Of a DNA stretch of 64,000 nucleotides, positions 56,493-64,000 are shown piece by piece (positions within the stretch are counted from its first letter, which is position 1; each line of letters opens with the position of its first letter). A program made the position numbers and the translations under genes. The notes beneath the pieces are model-generated. The model saw only the letters and a list, made by a program, of their open reading frames with translations, had not been told where the DNA came from and made no database searches. The stretch comes from Acidianus manzaensis (GTDB lineage Archaea > Thermoproteota > Thermoprotei_A > Sulfolobales > Sulfolobaceae): assembly GCF_002116695.1 (NCBI RefSeq), contig NZ_CP020477.1, positions 1,475,501-1,539,500 on the forward strand, in the 5' to 3' direction.

Positions 56493-58105
56493 ATGGATCT
56501 AAATAGATATGGTTCAATAGTCTTATTTATTCTTGGTATACTTATAATCTTATATCAACTTCATCTATTAGTTATTAATTTTACTTATGTGATATATTTT
56601 TCTATAATAGCTATATTAGCACTTATTTTGTTAATATTTTTAAGATCTAAGTTAGGAATATTTAGCGATATTATTATAAAAAATAATATTTTTATTATAA
56701 AAACTAATAATGATACAATTTATGGTATAATTGCCAAGATATTAGGAAAACAAGAATTAGATACTCAAAATAATAGTATATTACAACGCGAATTAGATAA
56801 TCTCTTAGATACATTAGCTAGGCACTCATCAGAAATAGATTATACTATAATTACTTATGTTCATAAAAGAAGAAAAACTTCAGCATTAGTTCTCTTCAAA
56901 AAATGCGATAATTGTGAAGAAGAAATTCTAGAAGAGTACAAAACTATCCAAGAATTAGCTACATCTATAGCTCCTCACATAGTTTTGCAATTAGTTAAAC
57001 CTACTAAAGATCTAATTCCAATGCCAAATAGTTTTGGAAATATAGCATATGCTAGAGTTTTCGATAGAGTTTATGATTCACCAAAATCAGAAGATAACAA
57101 TATAGATTTTGATATAGAATTAGGAACTTTAACTACTCCTGAGTTATCTTCAGTGCCAGTAGGAATAAGAACTTCTGATGTTTTTAGACATATAGGGATT
57201 TTTGGAACTACTGGAAGTGGAAAATCAAATACTGCATCGATAATTGCATCTCAATTGTTAGAAAAAGGATTTAACGTAGTTATTCTTGATTGGCATGGGG
57301 AGTATATAGAAAGATCAAAAAATTTTAAAGTATTAAGTAATGATAGTTTAGTAAAATTAAATATATTAAAATTCAATAGTATAGATGATACTGTAGAGAT
57401 TCTATCTGATGTATTACAATTAACTGATCCTCAAAGATTTATGCTATATATATTGTTAATGAAATTAAAAAAATATCCTAGCTTCAACTTAAAAAGTTTC
57501 ATCTCCGTACTATCACAAATTGAGTCTACATCAAATTGGTCAAAAGAGGTAAAAATGGCATTAGCAAGAAAAATGTATCCTATATTTACTGCAGAAGGTA
57601 AGAAAATCTTTGCGTCATCTGACTCAAATGATATTACTACATTATTACAAAGTTATCACGGTATAATAGTTAATTTAAGCTCTATAAAGAATATAAAATT
57701 ACGAAAAATTTATTCTTTATTCTTGATAAAATTAATTACTGATTTATATATGGATAACAAACAAGCTATGCCCATCATTTTAATAATTGAAGAAGCTCAT
57801 AATTATTTTTCAACTGATAATGATTTCACAAATAAACTTATTAGCGAAGTAAGAAAATTTGGAGTAGGATTATGTATAGTTACTCAATCTCCTTCTTCGA
57901 TTTCGCCGGAAGTTATGAAAAATACTAACATAAAGATTATTCATAGTATTAAATCTGATTTAGATAAGCATATAATTTCTGACTCAATGTCATTATCATC
58001 CAATCTTGTAAATATAATGGACAAATTAGATCCAGGAGATGCGATATTATCTGCACCTAATATAAAACAGCCAATAATAATAAAAATAAATAAAATAAAT
58101 TATAT

Positions 58106-58109
<4 letters not shown>
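56493..58109 (+). CDS. Membrane-anchored HerA/VirB4-like ATPase
   Basis: 538 residues. Two N-terminal transmembrane helices, about residues 8-27 and 31-50, precede a HerA-type ATPase domain. Walker A is GTTGSGKSNT near residues 241-250, the strand VVILDWHGEYIE follows, and Walker B is ILIIEEAHNYF. The arginine-finger-like region has SEVRKFGVGLCIVTQSPSS. Membrane HerA/VirB4 motors drive DNA translocation, and CedB of the Sulfolobales Ced system is one candidate. It lies near tfb3, whose product activates the DNA-damage response that includes ced. The 4-bp overlap with the convergent thermosome gene is incidental. Confidence 0.85.
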
Positions 58110-59764
<1,655 letters not shown>

Positions 59765-59800
59765 CTAGCTCACCTTTTCCACGAAAACATTAAAAGAGGT

Positions 59801-59819
59801 TATATAAAAACTTTGCGTT
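59801..59819 (-). promoter_or_regulatory. Thermosome promoter, TATA with upstream BRE
   Basis: On the minus strand, CGCAAAG is followed by TTTTTATATA. The TATA element lies about 37-46 bp upstream of the thsB ATG. GGTGAG sits a few bases before the start as ribosome-binding site. Confidence 0.65.
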
Positions 59820-59848
59820 TTTCTATACGTTACTTAATTTTAAATAAG

Positions 59849-60361
59849 TTACTTTGTGAGTTCAATCTTTCTGTATTTTATATTTCTAGGAATTTTATAT
59901 GTAATTTTCTTAAAATATTTCTCATTTATATGTAATTTTCTTAAAATATTTCTCATTTTGTTTCCTCTATATCCAGATAGATAGAAACTTATTGCTACTC
60001 TTGTCTTTATTTTTTTACCGCTAAAGTATCCATACTTTGTTAATTCATCATAAATTTTTCTAACAGAAGTATCCATATTAAGAAGTTGTAAAGCATAGAT
60101 TCCATCCTCAGTAAGGTATTTATTCTTATTGCTTAAATCTATCTTATATTTGTTTTTATATCTTATATTATCTAAGATAGATAGAAACTCCTTTGTATTT
60201 TGATTTATAGTAAGCTTATTAAAATCTATTACTATTTCATTATTATTATATCTTTCATAGTCATACATTGAATCTATAACGCTGGCACAATCTCTACATA
60301 TTACTGTTCCATTTTTTATATCCCATAATAGATTTGTTGATCCGCAATAAGGGCATTGCAT
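59849..60361 (-). CDS. tfb3: TFB3, DNA-damage-responsive TFB paralogue
   Basis: 170 residues. The N-terminal zinc ribbon CPYCGSTNL...CRDCASV is that of TFIIB, but a full pair of cyclin repeats is not present. This is the shortened architecture of TFB3, which activates UV/DNA-damage genes (pili, DNA transfer) together with a full TFB in Sulfolobales. Near the C terminus the gene holds a 31-bp tandem duplication (59894-59958) not divisible by three, so the residues after position 145 are read in a different frame than if one copy were present. The neighbourhood thsB-tfb3 is as expected. Confidence 0.88.
   Translation of the reverse strand: MQCPYCGSTNLLWDIKNGTVICRDCASVIDSMYDYERYNNNEIVIDFNKLTINQNTKEFLSILDNIRYKNKYKIDLSNKNKYLTEDGIYALQLLNMDTSVRKIYDELTKYGYFSGKKIKTRVAISFYLSGYRGNKMRNILRKLHINEKYFKKITYKIPRNIKYRKIELTK
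59894..59958. repeat. 31-bp perfect tandem duplication inside tfb3
   Basis: The 34 bases 59894-59927 recur exactly at 59925-59958 with a period of 31. The duplicated unit encodes MRNILRKLHI in the first frame and NEKYFKKITY in the second. A recent slip duplication is the simplest explanation. An assembly artefact is not excluded. Confidence 0.9.
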
Positions 60362-60411
60362 AAATTACATATCATTTAAAGTATTGATGAATCTTTTTTA
60401 CCTAATAGGAT

Positions 60412-60810
<399 letters not shown>

Positions 60811-60816
60811 AATTTA

Positions 60817-62106
60817 ATGATATCTTTTGAGCCAGTTAGGGGTATGAAAGATTATTTTGGAGAAGAAGCAGAAAAAATAGAATTTATTTTAAGTTCTTTT
60901 AGAGATATTGTTGAAAATTCGGGATATTCAGAAATAATGACACCTATTCTTGAAGATTTTAAATTATTCTCGTTAAAGGGAGGAGAAGAATTAAGAAATA
61001 CCATGTATGTTTTTAAAGATAAGGCAGATAGAGAGGTAGCACTAAGACCAGAATTTACTCCAAGTGTTGTAAGAGCTTTTTTAAATAATTTTCAGCATTA
61101 TCCTAAACCATTAAGATTATACTACATGGGTACAGTATATAGGTATGATGAACCTCAATTTGGTAGATATAGAGAATTTAGACAAGCTGGAATAGAAATG
61201 CTAGGAGAAAACACACTGAATAGTGATGTAGAAGTATTACATGTTCTATATCTTTTTTATAAGAAACTAAATTTGATAAAATCTATAAAAATAAAACTAA
61301 ATAATATAGCTATTTATCGCCTTTTATTTAAATATTTGAATATACCAGATGATACTCAAGAGCATATACTTCATTTAATAGACAAAAATCAGATTTTAGA
61401 AGCAATGAAAATAATCTCTAATTTTGGTAGTAAGTTTACTAATATATTCCAAGAATTATTAAATAAAAGGCAATGGAGTGAAAAGGAATTAAACGATTTT
61501 TATTCTGATTATATGGAAAAAATTGGTATAAATGGATTGGATTTAGAATTTCAAAGATTAATTGACGTATTTAATATATTTAGTTCTATTAATATTAATA
61601 TATCTTTAGATTTAAGCTTTGTAAGAGGATTAGCTTACTATTCTGGAATAATTTTTGAAGTAACTACCGATACTCTGCCATTTTCTATTGCTGGAGGAGG
61701 TAGATATGATAATTTAGTAGAATTATATGGCGGTCCTAATACTCCAGCTATTGGCTTCGCTATAGGGGTAGAAAGAACATTAGAAGCATTAAACTCGATA
61801 GAGCAAAAAATGAAAAAAAATAAGAAAAAAATAGTCGTAATACCATTAGACAAGTCTGTAATAGCTTACTCAATGGATATAATAGAAACTATAAGATCTA
61901 ACAATATGATATGTGTACTTAATGCAAAGGACATTCAGCTATCGAAGCTTATTCCATTTTATGCTGAGCAAAATTATAATATAGCAATAATTATAGGTAA
62001 AAAAGAGAAGGAAAATAACAATGTAACTATACGCTATTTAGACAAGAAAACTCAAGAAAGTGTACCAAAAGAGCAGATAATAGAACGTTTAAGGCAAATA
62101 ATATAA
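60817..62106 (+). CDS. hisS: Histidyl-tRNA synthetase
   Basis: A 429-residue class II synthetase. It has motif 1 near the start, motif 2 TVYRYDEPQFGRYREFRQAGIEMLG, the HisA motif DLSFVRGLAYYSGIIFEV, and motif 3 AIGFAIGVERTLEAL. A C-terminal anticodon-binding domain follows. It is downstream of the EndA-like gene by 6 bp. Confidence 0.97.
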   Translation: MISFEPVRGMKDYFGEEAEKIEFILSSFRDIVENSGYSEIMTPILEDFKLFSLKGGEELRNTMYVFKDKADREVALRPEFTPSVVRAFLNNFQHYPKPLRLYYMGTVYRYDEPQFGRYREFRQAGIEMLGENTLNSDVEVLHVLYLFYKKLNLIKSIKIKLNNIAIYRLLFKYLNIPDDTQEHILHLIDKNQILEAMKIISNFGSKFTNIFQELLNKRQWSEKELNDFYSDYMEKIGINGLDLEFQRLIDVFNIFSSININISLDLSFVRGLAYYSGIIFEVTTDTLPFSIAGGGRYDNLVELYGGPNTPAIGFAIGVERTLEALNSIEQKMKKNKKKIVVIPLDKSVIAYSMDIIETIRSNNMICVLNAKDIQLSKLIPFYAEQNYNIAIIIGKKEKENNNVTIRYLDKKTQESVPKEQIIERLRQII

Positions 62107-62121
62107 ATGTATAATTTAGTA

Positions 62122-62733
<612 letters not shown>

Positions 62734-62741
62734 ATAAAAAA

Positions 62742-63142
<401 letters not shown>

Positions 63143-63170
63143 GTGTATATTAATTTTATGGGGATGATAG

Positions 63171-63608
63171 TTGAGTATAACAAGAAAAGCTGTATATGAT
63201 ATAAATTCCTTATTAGATAAAAACATAATTGTTAAATTAACTAATAATAAAACGTATATAGGGCAACTAGTATCTTTTGACCTTGCTCCGTTTTTAATTA
63301 CCCTAGCCAATGCAAAAGATAATGAAAACAAAATGTTCTACAAGGTTATAATAAATGGCAATTTAGTATCTGAAATTATAGTACAATCTGAGCCAATTTT
63401 TAATCCGAAAGAGTTTGCAGATATAGTACAAAAATCATTGAATTTGAGACAAGCAGATATAAAAGTTTACGATGAAGCGGGTGTAGTAGTAATTCTAGAT
63501 AAAATCAAAGTTTCAGAAAACGGTGTAGAAGGAAGTGGAGCATTAGCTCAGAGAATCTATGATTTATTTAATGAATATATAGAAAAGCGCAAAAAAGAGG
63601 TAGCTTAA
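63171..63608 (+). CDS. Archaeal Sm-like protein SmAP3
   Basis: 145 residues. An Lsm domain ([37 protein letters not shown]) is fused to a C-terminal alpha/beta extension, the SmAP3 layout, larger than the roughly 80-residue SmAP1/2. It is probably an RNA-binding ring. The start is a TTG at 63171. Its ATG-headed frame is out of register. Confidence 0.85.
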   Translation: MSITRKAVYDINSLLDKNIIVKLTNNKTYIGQLVSFDLAPFLITLANAKDNENKMFYKVIINGNLVSEIIVQSEPIFNPKEFADIVQKSLNLRQADIKVYDEAGVVVILDKIKVSENGVEGSGALAQRIYDLFNEYIEKRKKEVA

Positions 63609-64000
63609 TGATAGGGGATTTTGAAGTAAAAGATGAAGACTTAGCTGGAAGAATAGGAATATTAGAGACTAAACACGGAAAAATAGAAACACCAGTATTT
63701 TTCCCTGTAATCAATGCTTTAAAATCTGAAATAGGAATAAATGATATCATCGATATAGGATTTAATAATTTTATTACAAATGCATATATTCTAAAAAAGA
63801 ATAATTTAGTAACTACCGACATTCATGAAGAATTAAAATCTCAAAAATCTGTAATAATGACTGACTCTGGAGCATATCAAATTCTAGAATATGGGGAAAT
63901 AGAAATTAGCAATAAGGAAATAGTAGAATATCAAAGTAAAATAAAGCCTGATATAGCTGTAATTTTAGATATTCCTACAGGCGAAGCTGAAAACGAATTA
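63608..64000 (+). CDS. tgtA: Archaeosine tRNA-guanine transglycosylase, N-terminal part
   Basis: The gene starts at ATG 63608, one base overlapping the SmAP3 stop, and runs off the right edge. It has [12 protein letters not shown] and [19 protein letters not shown] with the catalytic-nucleophile-region DSGAYQ motif, and AVILDIPTG. ArcTGT inserts preQ0 at position 15 of tRNA. The zinc and C-terminal PUA domains lie outside the window. Confidence 0.93.
   Translation, partial: MIGDFEVKDEDLAGRIGILETKHGKIETPVFFPVINALKSEIGINDIIDIGFNNFITNAYILKKNNLVTTDIHEELKSQKSVIMTDSGAYQILEYGEIEISNKEIVEYQSKIKPDIAVILDIPTGEAENEL

Overview
The window is an AT-rich chromosomal segment of a thermoacidophilic crenarchaeon, most likely a member of the Sulfolobales. 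The evidence is the split RNA polymerase operon (rpoH-rpoB-rpoA1-rpoA2-rpl30e-nusA-rps12) with rps7-EF1A-rps10 further along, an Rpo8 subunit, a TFB3 paralogue, PurP-type purine synthesis, a tetraether lipid synthase, and an intron-bearing cbf5. The tRNA genes lack encoded CCA, and an Orc1/Cdc6 gene sits beside three ORB elements. The genus cannot be fixed from sequence reading alone.

Layout. 1-4.1 kb: the N-terminal part of a membrane-anchored HerA/VirB4-type ATPase running off the left edge, diverging from an Lhr-type helicase. 4-6.5 kb: tRNA-Asp, tRNA-Ser (UGA), an RsmC-like methyltransferase, split cbf5, rpl14e and tRNA-Ser (GGA). 6.5-18.1 kb: the translation/transcription superoperon on the minus strand, interrupted by one plus-strand DUF151 gene. 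18-24.7 kb: malic enzyme, aIF5B, ndk-rpl24e, rps28e, upp, cdd and gatB, followed by a candidate C/D-box sRNA. 24.7-28.5 kb: a phosphoribosyltransferase-like regulator, a degenerate metallo-beta-lactamase-like protein, a small Cys-rich protein and a riboflavin reductase, facing Tes. 28.6-39.2 kb: thiL, an intron-bearing tRNA-Thr, purB, two purP genes, purA, an FAD dehydrogenase, AhbA/B-like heme synthesis, pheA, ilvA and a HIT protein. 39.2-46.2 kb: radA, NIP7-like and NSUN RNA genes, a CYTH/TTM triphosphatase, SAM hydrolase, nadM, a double-hotdog thioesterase, DUF99 and orc1/cdc6. 46.2-46.6 kb: replication origin. 46.6-52.1 kb: tRNA-Ala, tiaS, an Lrp RAM-domain protein, tsr3, RNase P RNA, then a tightly packed minus-strand run from rpiA through SWIM, a 47-aa membrane protein, Elf1, GGGP synthase and Sec61-beta to an HTH-CBS regulator and rnpB. 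52.1-64 kb: tRNA-Arg, a tiny acidic repeat ORF, ABCE1, FBP aldolase/phosphatase, rps17e, a ubiquitin-like modifier, a Cgi121-like protein, a second membrane HerA-like ATPase, a thermosome subunit, tfb3, a splicing-endonuclease-like subunit, hisS, a proteasome beta subunit, rpo8, an Lsm protein and the start of arcTGT.

Most of the region is information processing plus central purine, lipid and cofactor metabolism. There is no prophage, IS element, CRISPR array or toxin/defence island that I can support. The most informative oddities are as follows. A 19-nt intron divides the catalytic Asp codon of cbf5. The RNase P RNA P1 helix doubles as the last codons of two convergent genes. Seventy-four consecutive nadM codons end only in T or G. 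A 31-bp tandem duplication shifts the frame at the end of tfb3. A 28-residue EEDW-repeat ORF precedes ABCE1.
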